Shown here: positions 42,763-51,873 of the stretch, piece by piece
Layout: the number at the start of each line of letters is the position of its first letter
How positions within the stretch are numbered: position 1 is the first letter of the stretch
Assembly: GCA_964617245.1 (NCBI GenBank)
Contig: CAZTWF010000106.1
Span: forward strand, 28,408 to 92,407
Origin: WYZ-LMO11 sp964617245
GTDB taxonomy: Archaea; Thermoproteota; Methanomethylicia; Methanomethylicales; Methanomethylicaceae
Reading direction: 5' to 3'
DNA: 64,000 nt
Position numbers and translations under genes: made by a program
The notes under the pieces: model-generated
What the model saw: the letters and a program-made list of their open reading frames with translations, nothing else
Told to the model about the DNA's origin: nothing
Database searches by the model: none

Positions 42763-44034
42763 ACGAAAGCCATAATTCTTGCTGCTGGTAAAGGTACAAG
42801 ATTAGATCCATTTACAATAAGTAGACCAAAACATTTAATTCCTATTGCTGGAGCTCCATTAATTGAACATATAATAAATGCACTTAAAGAAAATGGTATT
42901 AATGAAATAATAATTGTTATAAACTATATGGGCGAATTAATAAAATCATATTTAGGTGATGGTTCAAAATTTTCAGTAAAAATAAATTATGTAGAACAAA
43001 AGACATTAGAAGGAACAGCTCATGCTCTTTATTCATGTAAAGATTTAATTAATAATGAATCATTTATAGTTGTATATGGTGATATTATTTTTCATCCTTC
43101 TGTTATTTCTAATTTAATATCATCTTACAATGAAAAATATCTTGGCGTTATATTAGGAGTTTATGTGAAGAATGTTAAAGATTTTGGATTATTAATTACT
43201 AATGGAGAATTTTTAACTAAAATAGAAGAAAAACCAGAGATTAATGAATTAGGAATTATTAATGGTGGAATGTATATATTTAAGCCTGAAATATTTAAAT
43301 TTATAGAAAAAACTGAAAAATCTATTCGTGGAGAAATAGAATTAACATCATCAATAAATATAGCAATAAAGGAAAATGAAAAATTTCTTGTAGTGAGATC
43401 AGAAGAAGATAAATGGGTTGATGTAGGAAAACCTTGGGATATATTAGATGCTAATAAACTTCTTATGGATTTAAAAATTAATAAAAAAATTATTCATGGT
43501 TATGTAGAAGATGGCGTTCATATAAATGGTAATGTAGTAATTGAAAAAGATGCTAAAATTCTTTCTGGAACTTATATTGAAGGTCCTGTTTGGATTTCTT
43601 CTGGATGTAAAGTAGGTCCAAATTGTTATATTCGTTCATATACTTATTTATGTAAAAATGTAAGAATAGGAAATGCTTGTGAAATTAAGAATAGTATAAT
43701 TATGGAAGATACTCATATTAGTCATCTTTCTTATATTGGAGATAGTGTAATAGGAGCAAAATGTAATATTGGAGCAGGAACAATAATTGCAAATTTAAAA
43801 TTTAATGAAAGTACTATAAAAGTAACAATAAAAGGAGAGAAAATTGATAGTGGAAAAAGAAAACTTGGAGCATTTATTGGTGATAATGTTAAGACTGGGA
43901 TAAATGTTAGTATAAATCCAGGTATAAAAATTGGACCAAATTGTTGGATTGCACCTAATACATTTGTTTATAAAAATGTACCAAGAAATTCTTTTTTAAC
44001 TCAAAAATTTGAAGTAGAATTAAAAGAAAAATGA
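42763..44034 (+). CDS. Bifunctional sugar-1-phosphate nucleotidylyltransferase/acyltransferase (GlmU-like), ACG start
   Basis: The first in-frame ATG (42928) would remove the nucleotide-binding motif AIILAAGKGTRLDPFT...RPKHLIPI, so the gene must begin earlier; ACG 42763 gives 423 residues beginning KAIILAAG after the initiator. The C-terminal half has hexapeptide repeats (IGNACEIKNSII, IGDSVIGAKCNIGAGTII) forming a left-handed beta-helix. Related archaeal enzymes make UDP-GlcNAc or dTDP-glucose. Either a rare start codon or a T-to-C error explains the ACG. Confidence 0.82.
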   Translation, partial: TKAIILAAGKGTRLDPFTISRPKHLIPIAGAPLIEHIINALKENGINEIIIVINYMGELIKSYLGDGSKFSVKINYVEQKTLEGTAHALYSCKDLINNESFIVVYGDIIFHPSVISNLISSYNEKYLGVILGVYVKNVKDFGLLITNGEFLTKIEEKPEINELGIINGGMYIFKPEIFKFIEKTEKSIRGEIELTSSINIAIKENEKFLVVRSEEDKWVDVGKPWDILDANKLLMDLKINKKIIHGYVEDGVHINGNVVIEKDAKILSGTYIEGPVWISSGCKVGPNCYIRSYTYLCKNVRIGNACEIKNSIIMEDTHISHLSYIGDSVIGAKCNIGAGTIIANLKFNESTIKVTIKGEKIDSGKRKLGAFIGDNVKTGINVSINPGIKIGPNCWIAPNTFVYKNVPRNSFLTQKFEVELKEK

Positions 44035-45578
44035 TAATAGAAAAAAATACAATAATAAAAGATCATCGTAAAGTAAAATTAAAATTTGCACTAGTATATC
44101 CTAACATATATAATGTGGGAATGAGTAATCTTGCCATTCGTTTACTTTATGAAGTTATTAATAATAGAGAAGATATTGTTTGTGAACGTTTCTTTTTTTC
44201 AGGATATAGAACAAAACCAGTAAGTATTGAATCTAGATTACCTTTAAATTATTTTGATGTAATAGGAGTTTCTTTTCAACATGAAATGGATTATATTCGT
44301 TTTTTAGATATGCTTTCATCATCATCAATACCATTAGAAACTGATAAGCGTAATTTTCCTATTATTATTGCAGGAGGACCTGCAATATCTTCAAATCCAA
44401 TACCATTAGCTAAATTTATTGATTTCTTTGTTATTGGTGAAGTAGAACCGATTATTGATATATTATTAGATTCTTTAGTAAATAGAAATTTAAAAGAAGT
44501 ATATACATCTATACCTGGATTATATAAGCCAGGAAAATTAACAGAAAGAATATATGTAAAAGATTTAGATTTTGCTCCTCATGCAATAAGACAGGTTATT
44601 TCAAATTTAAAAGACACATTTACTTCATCATTTTTACTTGAAGTAAGTAGAGGTTGTAAAATTGGTTGTAGATTTTGTCTTGAATATTTTTTATATTTTC
44701 CAAAAAGAGAAAGATCTCTAAAGAATATAATTAATATTATTGAAGATGGATTATTATTAACTCAAACTAATAAATTGGTTATTATTAGTTCTGCATTTCT
44801 TGATCATTCTCAGATAAAAGATATTCTTCTATTTCTTAATGAAAAGAAAATTAATTTTTCAGTACCATCTATAAGAATAGCAGAAATAGATGATGAACTT
44901 ATTAAATTAATTGCTTCCAGTGGACAGCATACATTAACAATAGCACCTGAATCTCATTGTGAACATTTAAGAAATATAATTAATAAGAAATTTGATAATG
45001 ATCTATTCTTTGATATAATAAAAAAAGCAAAAGAAGCTGGTATAAAAAATCTTAAGTTATATTTTATGTTGGGTATTCCTGGTGAAAAAACTGAAGATTT
45101 TAATGATTTAGATATTTTCCTATCAAGAATAATTTCATTAGGTTTTTCTCCATCATCAATTCATATATCAATAAATCCATTAATTCCAAAAGCTAATACA
45201 CCATTTCAATGGTTACCATTAATATCAAAAGAAGATTATAAAAATCGTCTTATTATTTTTTATAAAAAGGCAAGAGCTTTAGGAATAAAAAGAATTGAAT
45301 CATTAGACTATAGATGGTGTGCTATTCAAGCATATCTTTCTACTGCTGGACAAGAAGCATCAGAATTACTAAAACTATTATTAGAAGATATTAAAGCTGG
45401 AGGTAGTGGTGATTTAGGATCTTGGCGAAGAGTATTAAAACATTATAAAAAACATCCAGAAGATATATATAAGCCTAGATCTATTGAAGAACCATTACCA
45501 TGGGAAGAAATAAAAGGAGCATTTCCTATATCTATATTGAAAAAAGATTTTACAAAAGTAATGGGAGATATTAAATGA
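44031..45578 (+). CDS. Radical SAM protein with N-terminal cobalamin-binding-like domain
   Basis: 515 residues. The [4Fe-4S] ligands are C209, C213 and C216 (RGCKIGCRFC). The N-terminal part (YPNIYNVGMSNLAIRLLYEV, later IIIAGGPAISSNP) looks like the B12-binding Rossmann domain of COG1032-type proteins, though the cobalamin histidine motif is not evident. Substrate unknown. ATG overlaps the GlmU-like stop, so it shares that operon. Confidence 0.8.
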   Translation: MIIEKNTIIKDHRKVKLKFALVYPNIYNVGMSNLAIRLLYEVINNREDIVCERFFFSGYRTKPVSIESRLPLNYFDVIGVSFQHEMDYIRFLDMLSSSSIPLETDKRNFPIIIAGGPAISSNPIPLAKFIDFFVIGEVEPIIDILLDSLVNRNLKEVYTSIPGLYKPGKLTERIYVKDLDFAPHAIRQVISNLKDTFTSSFLLEVSRGCKIGCRFCLEYFLYFPKRERSLKNIINIIEDGLLLTQTNKLVIISSAFLDHSQIKDILLFLNEKKINFSVPSIRIAEIDDELIKLIASSGQHTLTIAPESHCEHLRNIINKKFDNDLFFDIIKKAKEAGIKNLKLYFMLGIPGEKTEDFNDLDIFLSRIISLGFSPSSIHISINPLIPKANTPFQWLPLISKEDYKNRLIIFYKKARALGIKRIESLDYRWCAIQAYLSTAGQEASELLKLLLEDIKAGGSGDLGSWRRVLKHYKKHPEDIYKPRSIEEPLPWEEIKGAFPISILKKDFTKVMGDIK

Positions 45579-45874
45579 GAATTTCGAAAGAAGAATTCAA
45601 GAAACTATTTCCTAATATTGCAAAAGAATTAGAAGAAAATAATGGTATTACTTTAAAAGTAGATAAAAGCAGAGGCTATAATCCAACAGTCATAGACTTT
45701 ATAAAAAGATGCGAAAAAGATGAAGAAGCTCTTGAAATTATAGATTTTCTTGAAAAACGTAAAGAAATAAGTGAAGAATATGCAGAAAGTTTAAGAAAAA
45801 GAATAAAAGAAAAAGGTGTAAGATCTTTTGGTAAAAAAAGAGAACCAGGATACTACTTTAGAGCTTTTAAATAA
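45575..45874 (+). CDS. Small conserved archaeal protein, possibly DUF2095
   Basis: 99 residues, highly charged, no membrane span. Begins MRISKEEFKKLFPNIAKELEE and ends RSFGKKREPGYYFRAFK. ATG overlaps the radical SAM stop. I believe it belongs to the archaeal family DUF2095, but this is from memory of its general look. No function is known to me. The gene is tail-to-tail with ychF. Confidence 0.55.
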   Translation: MRISKEEFKKLFPNIAKELEENNGITLKVDKSRGYNPTVIDFIKRCEKDEEALEIIDFLEKRKEISEEYAESLRKRIKEKGVRSFGKKREPGYYFRAFK

Positions 45875-45887
45875 ATTTAATTTTCAT

Positions 45888-47087
45888 TTATTTAGCTGAA
45901 ACTATCTTAATTATATCTCCATTTTTCAAGATATAATTTCCTCCAATTCTTTGTCCTGTTTTAACATTTATTGCATATAAGAAATTATTTCCTAAATCAG
46001 TATGAATTTTATATGCAAGATCTACAACTGTAGCTCCTTCTTGTAATATGAAGACATCTGGTAATACATTTCCTTTACTATCTGAAAGCTTTACTACATC
46101 TTCTACAGGAAATACTGCTATCATTTTTAATTCTTTCTTATAAATACTTTCTAAAGCTTCTTGTACTCCTGTACTACCCCAACTCTTTAAAATTCCTTCA
46201 ACTCTACTAAGTGCTTCCTTTTGTTTTTCATTTAATTCATTATACTTTAAAATTTTAAAATATGAATCTCCAGGCATATATTCTATTAATCCTTTTTTTG
46301 CTGCTAATCTTAATAAAAGTTCAGCTTCAGCAGAACAGGGAATAATAGTATAATCTTTAAATTCAGATTTTATTCTATTGATATTATCTTCTGCTTTTGG
46401 CAAATCTATCTTATTAGCTGCAATTACCATAGGCTTGGCTATTTTTCTTAATATCTTTACAAATTCTATTATTTCTTCATCAGTCCATTTATCTATGCTT
46501 TTATTAAATTCATCTCTTGATTTTAATGTCATGATAATATGTTTTTTACTAATCATAAGGCCAGATAATCTATCATAAATTACTGTAACAATATCTTCTT
46601 TCTGTTGTAAAACTCTTTTTACTATTTTATTCCAATCTTTTTTTAATATTTGAAATAACCACATTATAATTTCATATTCTATAAATTTTATATCTTCTAC
46701 AGGATCTCCTTTTCCTATTTCACAAGGATTTCCATTTATATCTGTTGATCCAGAAGCATCTACAATATGAATAAATCCATCAACTTGTCTTAGATCATCT
46801 AAAAATTTATTTCCAAGACCCCTTCCTTTATGTGCTTCTGGAACAAGTCCTGCTACATCTACAATTTCTACAGGGACCCATCTTATACCATTAATACACT
46901 TAGAATTTCTTGGATTATCTTTTACTCCTAATTCTTTACACACACAAGGAAATCTTATACTAGTTATTCCCTTATTTGGTTCAATTGTTGTGAATGGAAT
47001 ATTACTTATCTTTACAGGTATTAAAGTAACAGCTGAAAAAAATGTTGATTTTCCAACATTTGTTTTTCCAATTATTCCTACAATCAT
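45888..47087 (-). CDS. OBG-type GTPase (YchF/archaeal OLA1 family)
   Basis: 399 residues. G1 GKTNVGKS (7-14), switch region IEPNKGI, G3 DVAGLVPEAHKGRGLG, G4 NKIDLP, and a C-terminal TGS domain (DVFILQEGATVVDLAYKIHTDLG). Such proteins bind ribosomes; some members prefer ATP. NKID at G4 suggests GTP here. Transcribed opposite to its neighbours, with a short divergent gap to serA. Confidence 0.9.
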   Translation of the reverse strand: MIVGIIGKTNVGKSTFFSAVTLIPVKISNIPFTTIEPNKGITSIRFPCVCKELGVKDNPRNSKCINGIRWVPVEIVDVAGLVPEAHKGRGLGNKFLDDLRQVDGFIHIVDASGSTDINGNPCEIGKGDPVEDIKFIEYEIIMWLFQILKKDWNKIVKRVLQQKEDIVTVIYDRLSGLMISKKHIIMTLKSRDEFNKSIDKWTDEEIIEFVKILRKIAKPMVIAANKIDLPKAEDNINRIKSEFKDYTIIPCSAEAELLLRLAAKKGLIEYMPGDSYFKILKYNELNEKQKEALSRVEGILKSWGSTGVQEALESIYKKELKMIAVFPVEDVVKLSDSKGNVLPDVFILQEGATVVDLAYKIHTDLGNNFLYAINVKTGQRIGGNYILKNGDIIKIVSAK

Positions 47088-47167
47088 AACTAGTCTTATT
47101 ATAACTTAAAATATTAAAGAGAAAAACTTTTTTATGTAATAAAATATTGCATTTTTGGGATATTAAA
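47088..47167. promoter_or_regulatory. Divergent gap between the YchF gene and serA
   Basis: Eighty A+T-rich bases. AAACTTTTTTATGTAATAAAA (about 47124-47144) may hold the TATA element for serA; the ychF promoter would be on the other strand near CTTATTATAAC. The serA ribosome-binding site is weak (TGGGATATTAAA). Confidence 0.3.
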
Positions 47168-48106
47168 ATGAAAGTATTAATTGCTGATGATATTGATAAA
47201 GAATGTATAATTAGACTTAGAAATGCTGGTTTTGAAGTAGATGATCTTCCAAATATTTCAAAAGAAGAATTAATAAAAATAATTCATAATTATGATATAT
47301 TAATTGTAAGAGGGAGAACAAAAGTAACAAAAGAAGTTATAGAAGCAGCAAAAAGACTTAAATTCATTGGAAGAGTTGGTGTTGGATTAGATAATATTGA
47401 TGTTAAGACTGCTGAAGAAAAAGGTATAAAAGTAATTAATACTCCTGAAATGTCTACTATTGCAGTAGCAGAACTTACAATTTCACTAATTTTAAATTTA
47501 ATTCGTGGAACATATAGAGCTATAGAATCTATGAAAAAAGGATTATGGGAGAAAAAGAATTTATATGGTTATGAATTATTTGGTAAAACTCTAGGAATTA
47601 TTGGTTTTGGAAGAATAGGTAGAGCAGTAGCTGAAAGAGCAAAAGCATTTAATATGAAAATAATTGTATATGATATAATAGATTATGATCTAATAAGAGA
47701 AGAAATAGAAAAACTTAATGCTATTTATGTATCATCACTTGAAGAATTATTAATGAATTCTGATATAATTACAATTCATGTACCTTTAACACCACAAACA
47801 AAATATATGATAAATTCTAAAACAATTTCTCTTATGCGTAATGGTGTTTATATAATTAATACTTCAAGAGGAGAAATTATTAATACTAAGGATTTACTTA
47901 ATGCTATTAAAACTGGAAAAGTTGCTGGAGTAGCTCTTGATGTATTTGAAAATGAACCTCCAAAAGAAGATTGGGAAAAAGAATTAATATCTCTACCTAA
48001 TGTAATTACTACTCCTCATATAGGTGCACAAACATATGAAGCTCAAATTAAAGGTGCAATCTTAATGGCCGAAAATATTATTAAACTCTTTAAATCGTCT
48101 AACTAG
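47168..48106 (+). CDS. serA: D-3-phosphoglycerate dehydrogenase, short form
   Basis: ATG 47168 gives 312 residues starting MKVLIADDIDKEC; a TTG at 47147 is less likely. Rossmann motif LGIIGFGRIGRAVAERAKAF, then NTSRGEIINTKDLL and TPHIGAQT with the catalytic Arg, Glu and His context of D-2-hydroxyacid dehydrogenases. It lacks C-terminal ACT domains, so no serine feedback is expected. Another 2-hydroxyacid substrate remains possible. Confidence 0.85.
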   Translation: MKVLIADDIDKECIIRLRNAGFEVDDLPNISKEELIKIIHNYDILIVRGRTKVTKEVIEAAKRLKFIGRVGVGLDNIDVKTAEEKGIKVINTPEMSTIAVAELTISLILNLIRGTYRAIESMKKGLWEKKNLYGYELFGKTLGIIGFGRIGRAVAERAKAFNMKIIVYDIIDYDLIREEIEKLNAIYVSSLEELLMNSDIITIHVPLTPQTKYMINSKTISLMRNGVYIINTSRGEIINTKDLLNAIKTGKVAGVALDVFENEPPKEDWEKELISLPNVITTPHIGAQTYEAQIKGAILMAENIIKLFKSSN

Positions 48107-48115
48107 GGGATAAAA

Positions 48116-48667
48116 ATGTATAGATATCTTGCAGAAATGTGGCGTCATCCTAATGAAGGTATACTTAAATCTATAAGAATGATGAGATTAGTTAAATGGA
48201 GAAGAGAGCCAACAGTTGTTAAAATAGAACATCCTACACGTATAAATAAAGCAAGAGCTCTTGGCTATAAAGCTAAACAAGGTATTATTGTAGCAAGAGT
48301 AAGAGTTAGAAGAGGTTTTATGAATGTAAGTAGACCAAGAACTGGTAGACGTCCAAAACGTATGGGAATGATTCATCCATCAAAAAAGAACTTACAATGG
48401 ATTGCTGAGGAACGTGCTGCTAGAAAATTTCCAAATATGGAAGTATTAGGAAGTTATTGGGTAGCTTCTGATGGAAGATTTTCATGGTATGAAGTAATAC
48501 TTGTTGATCCACATCATCCTGCTATAATTTCAGATAAAGACTTATCATGGATTACAAAACAAAGAGGAAGAGTATTTAGAGGTCTTACTCCTGCAGGACG
48601 TAAGAGTAGAGGTTTACGTAATAGAGGAAAAAGTGCAGAAAAACTTAGACCAAGTAGAGAATATTAA
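48116..48667 (+). CDS. rpl15e: Ribosomal protein L15e (eL15)
   Basis: 183 residues, basic throughout; MYRYLAEMWRHP, REPTVVKIEHPTRINKARALGYKAKQG and RGLTPAGRKSRGLRNRG are signatures. It threads through the large subunit. Heads the RNA-processing run (COG1325 protein, Pop5). TAA overlaps the next ATG by one base. Confidence 0.95.
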   Translation: MYRYLAEMWRHPNEGILKSIRMMRLVKWRREPTVVKIEHPTRINKARALGYKAKQGIIVARVRVRRGFMNVSRPRTGRRPKRMGMIHPSKKNLQWIAEERAARKFPNMEVLGSYWVASDGRFSWYEVILVDPHHPAIISDKDLSWITKQRGRVFRGLTPAGRKSRGLRNRGKSAEKLRPSREY

Positions 48668-49095
48668 TGTTAAATATGAAGGAGTATAAAATTTATTCTA
48701 TATCTTTAAGCACAATAGTACATGCAACTGAAGATAAAGAGAAAGTAAAATCTGCTATATTTAATATAATACCTAGGAATTTAGTAAATAAATTCACTAT
48801 AAATGAAGTAAATGTAAAAGGTCATTATGGTAATCCCATTACAATATTAAATCTAGAAATAAATAATCCTGATATTGCAAATGAAATATTTGAATTTATA
48901 ATAAAATCAATTTCAAAAGAAGAACTCACTCTTATAAAAAATAATCCATCATTATATTGTGATGATAGATCTATATTTTTGAGAATAGATAAACAATATG
49001 CTTATCTTGGAACAATCAAACTTTCATTTCTTGATGATGTTATAAAAATTAAGATAAATGTATTAAACCCTCTAGTTCTATTAAGTAAGTTATGA
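48667..49095 (+). CDS. Predicted RNA-binding protein of the exosome neighbourhood (COG1325 type)
   Basis: 142 residues from ATG 48667 (ATG 48676 also possible). The pattern YSISLSTIVHATEDKEKVKSAIFNIIP and a later YAYLGTIKLSFLDDVIKIKINV fits the dsRBD-like COG1325 proteins found after L15e and beside RNase P or exosome genes in archaea. No catalytic residues are evident; a role in RNA binding is inferred from family and location. It overlaps the Pop5 gene. Confidence 0.75.
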   Translation: MLNMKEYKIYSISLSTIVHATEDKEKVKSAIFNIIPRNLVNKFTINEVNVKGHYGNPITILNLEINNPDIANEIFEFIIKSISKEELTLIKNNPSLYCDDRSIFLRIDKQYAYLGTIKLSFLDDVIKIKINVLNPLVLLSKL

Positions 49096-49430
49096 AAATA
49101 TTTAGATCAAGATATATTCTATTTAAAGTTTCAGGAAATCCTTATGATCATGAAATAATATTTCATGTTAAAGCTATTTTACTACCTCATGAAATAAAGA
49201 TTGTATTTAAAAAATTACCCTTTGTTATCATAAGGATAGATCATAAATCATGGGAAGTTTTCAAAAGATTGTATGGCCCAAAAATTACTATAACTTCAAA
49301 AAAATTTACTATAACTTCTATTATTACCTCTGGAACTATAAAAAAATTAAAGGAAAAAATAAAAACTTGTTCTATTATTATTGAAATGGGGATGAGGAAG
49401 CCGTCCCAGTCACCAGAAAACTTATGTTGA
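49092..49430 (+). CDS. rnp2: RNase P protein component 2 (Pop5)
   Basis: 112 residues. The RRYILFKVSGNP-like opening (here FRSRYILFKVSGNP) and the late SGTIKKLKEK are the most recognisable Pop5 features. Pop5 pairs with Rpp30 to activate the RNase P RNA. Rpp30 normally lies between the COG1325 gene and pop5 but is absent. The 3' end overlaps a G+C-rich segment that may be a box C/D RNA; the TGA stop forms part of its C' box. Confidence 0.75.
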   Translation: MKIFRSRYILFKVSGNPYDHEIIFHVKAILLPHEIKIVFKKLPFVIIRIDHKSWEVFKRLYGPKITITSKKFTITSIITSGTIKKLKEKIKTCSIIIEMGMRKPSQSPENLC

Positions 49431-49449
49431 AAAGTATCCAACTGACCCA
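49387..49449 (+). ncRNA. Candidate box C/D guide RNA overlapping the end of the Pop5 gene
   Basis: C-like ATGAGGA (49392-49398), D'-like CAGA (49414-49417), C'-like ATGTTGA (49424-49430) and a perfect D box CTGA (49442-49445) occur at normal spacings, giving guides of about 15 and 11 nt. TGGG (49387-49390) pairs with CCCA (49446-49449) as a terminal stem. The segment is distinctly richer in G+C than its surroundings. Box C has one deviation and D' one, so this is only a candidate. Confidence 0.35.
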
Positions 49450-49666
49450 ATTAATTGAGAATTTTTAATCATCGGATTATTATTAATTATTTCTTATAAT
49501 ATGCTTGAAGAAATGGATTACTTATTATAAAATAGTGAGATTTCCAATTGTAAAATTTGACTATTTTTCTAAGTAAAATTTATATTCTATCTTTTCCATT
49601 TTCAAATAATTTAAAAATATTTGTCCTTTACTATTTTACACATTAAAAAAAAGGAGGTAAAATATA
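49450..49666 (+). promoter_or_regulatory. Intergenic region with promoter and strong ribosome-binding site of the next gene
   Basis: About 217 A+T-rich bases without a credible ORF. AATTTAAAAATAT (49608-49620) is the best TATA box. AAGGAGGT (49651-49658) is a full Shine-Dalgarno sequence, unlike the GGTGA usual in this window, eight bases before TTG 49667. Confidence 0.45.
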
Positions 49667-51073
49667 TTGAATGAAAAAGGAAGAGAGCTAATTAGAATGA
49701 TAAATAGAGAATGTATAGACTATCCTGACTATCAAATTTTAGATTCACCAGAACCTAAGCTTTACAAGGAGATATTTCCATTTTCAAATCCTCCAAAAAT
49801 TCTATGGGATGGAGTAATAGTACCTCAGGATATTCCTGGGGAATTATGGATTACAGATACTTCATTTAGAGATGGACAACAAGCTAGAGCACCATATACA
49901 GTAGATCAAATAGTTACATTATATAAGTATTTACACAAGATAGGCGGACCAAAGGGAAAAATACTAATGAGTGAATGTTTTCTTTATACAAAACGTGATA
50001 AAGAAGCAGTTAGTAAACTTTTAGAACTTAATTATCCATATCCTGTTGTAAGTGGATGGATTAGAGCTAGTAAAGAAGATCTTAAACATGCAAAAGAGGC
50101 TAAGGTTAAAGAAGTTGGAATGTTAGCATCAATTTCAGACTATCACATATTTTATAAATTTAAAGGTTTAAGTCGATCTCAGGTAATATCCAAATATCTT
50201 GAAGTAATAGAAGAAGGTCTTAAATCTGGTATAGTTATGCGAGCACATATTGAAGATTGTACAAGAGCTGATATACTAGGAGTTGTTGTCCCTTTTGTAA
50301 AATCTCTTATGCGTTTATCAGAGAAATATAGATTACCAGTAAAAGTGAGAATTCCTGATACCTTAGGTTTAGGCCTTCCATGGCCTCAAGCAGCATTACC
50401 AAGAAGTATACCAAAAATTGTATGGATACTTCATAATATTTGTGATGTACCTTCAGAATGGCTTGAATTTCATGGTCATAATGATTTTCATATGGGTGTT
50501 GCAAATGCTACTGCTGCATGGTTATATGGAGCAGCTCTAAATAATACTACTTTATTTGGTATAGGAGAAAGAGCTGGAAATGTACCATTAGAGGCTATGG
50601 TCTTTATTTATGCTTCTATAAAAGGAGATCTTGATGGTATTGATACACTTGCTATAACAGAAGTAGCAGAATATTATAGAAAAGTAATTGGCTATGAAAT
50701 TCCACAATATTATCCAATAGTTGGTAGTAATTTTACAGTAACAAGAGCTGGTATTCATGCAGATGGCACACTTAAAAATATTGAAATGTATCTACCATTC
50801 GATACTGAAAAATTATTAGGAGTTTCTCCTACTGTTTCTATAACTCCATATTCTGGAACTGCTGGTATTGCTTTTTGGATCAATCATTACTTTAAATTAA
50901 AGAATAATGAAAAAATAGAAAAAGATGATCCAAGGGTATTAAAAATATATAATGAAGTATTAAAGAGATTTGAAGAAGAAAATGCATTAGTAATTTCTGA
51001 TGAAGAAATGCTTTCATTAGTTAAAAAGTATATTCCTACATTATTTGAAAGAAAAACTAAAGATATAACATAA
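49667..51073 (+). CDS. DRE-TIM metallolyase, Re-citrate synthase-like
   Basis: 468 residues of the isopropylmalate/homocitrate synthase superfamily. LWITDTSFRDGQQARAPYT (60-78) carries the metal-binding aspartate and catalytic arginine; LEFHGHNDFHMGVANA has the HxH metal ligands. The QQARAPYT variant resembles Re-citrate synthases more than LeuA, and no C-terminal LeuA regulatory domain is obvious. It would condense acetyl-CoA with oxaloacetate or a related 2-oxoacid. Specificity is inference. Confidence 0.65.
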   Translation: MNEKGRELIRMINRECIDYPDYQILDSPEPKLYKEIFPFSNPPKILWDGVIVPQDIPGELWITDTSFRDGQQARAPYTVDQIVTLYKYLHKIGGPKGKILMSECFLYTKRDKEAVSKLLELNYPYPVVSGWIRASKEDLKHAKEAKVKEVGMLASISDYHIFYKFKGLSRSQVISKYLEVIEEGLKSGIVMRAHIEDCTRADILGVVVPFVKSLMRLSEKYRLPVKVRIPDTLGLGLPWPQAALPRSIPKIVWILHNICDVPSEWLEFHGHNDFHMGVANATAAWLYGAALNNTTLFGIGERAGNVPLEAMVFIYASIKGDLDGIDTLAITEVAEYYRKVIGYEIPQYYPIVGSNFTVTRAGIHADGTLKNIEMYLPFDTEKLLGVSPTVSITPYSGTAGIAFWINHYFKLKNNEKIEKDDPRVLKIYNEVLKRFEEENALVISDEEMLSLVKKYIPTLFERKTKDIT

Positions 51074-51147
51074 TTTTTATATTTAAAAGATACAAGTAAA
51101 TATATATTTTTAAAGATAATATTGTATTAGGTATATGGTGAAAAAGT
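51074..51147 (+). promoter_or_regulatory. Promoter region of the proteasome-exosome superoperon
   Basis: TTTTATATTTAAAAG (51075-51089) is a strong TATA candidate, leaving a leader of 35-45 bases. GGTATATGGTGAAAAAGT before the ATG contains GGTGA as ribosome-binding site. No ORF is present. Confidence 0.4.
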
Positions 51148-51873
51148 ATGTTCACACCTCCAGGTCTAGGTTACGATAGAGCGATAACTATATTTTCACC
51201 AGATGGTCGTTTATTTCAAGTAGAATATGCTTTAGAAGCTGTAAGAAGAGGATGGACTGCATTAGGTATAAGATGTTTAGATGGTGTTGTACTTGCAGTA
51301 GAAAAAAGAAAAATAAGTCCATTAATTGATCCATCTTCAATGGAAAAGATTTTGAAAATAGATGAGCATGTTGGAGCAACTTTTGCAGGTTTATCTTCAG
51401 ATGCAAGAATATTAATTGATCAAGCAAGACAAGAAGCTCAAATCAATCGTATACTCTATGATGATATTATTGATATAGAAGTATTAACTAAAAGAGTTAG
51501 TAGTATAAAGCAACTTTATACTCAACATGCTGGAGTAAGACCATTTGGAGTATCTTTATTAATTGCAGGTGTAGATAAAGTTGGTCCAAGATTATTTATG
51601 ACAGAACCAAGTGGTGCATACGCTGGTTACTTTGCTGTTGCTATTGGTGCAGGTGCTCAAACTGTAACTGAATTCTTTGAGAAAAATTATAATGAAAAAA
51701 TAACTTTATCATCAGCTATAAATCTTGCTCTAAAAGCATTAGCAATGGTTATAGAAGGTGGATTAGAACCTACAAGAGTAGAAATAGCAATAGCAAGTAA
51801 GACTACAGGAAAATTTGAAATTCTTCCTATGGAAGTCATATCTAAATATATAGATGAAGTTAAGGCGAAATAA
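51148..51873 (+). CDS. psmA: Proteasome alpha subunit
   Basis: 241 residues: GYDRAITIFSPDGRLFQVEYALEAVRRG is the alpha-type N-terminal helix and gate region, with no propeptide. It forms the outer rings of the 20S core; beta subunits are not in this window. Heads a run with SBDS, exosome, L37Ae and prefoldin, an arrangement found across archaea. Confidence 0.95.
   Translation: MFTPPGLGYDRAITIFSPDGRLFQVEYALEAVRRGWTALGIRCLDGVVLAVEKRKISPLIDPSSMEKILKIDEHVGATFAGLSSDARILIDQARQEAQINRILYDDIIDIEVLTKRVSSIKQLYTQHAGVRPFGVSLLIAGVDKVGPRLFMTEPSGAYAGYFAVAIGAGAQTVTEFFEKNYNEKITLSSAINLALKALAMVIEGGLEPTRVEIAIASKTTGKFEILPMEVISKYIDEVKAK

Noticed and set aside
42928..42930. ATG 42928 as start of the GlmU-like gene
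   Set aside because: It would remove the AIILAAGKGTR and RPKHLIP motifs needed for nucleotide and sugar binding, which are encoded in the same open frame upstream.
49500..49530. Short ORF in the gap upstream of the citrate synthase-like gene
   Set aside because: Only nine codons, with no ribosome-binding site.
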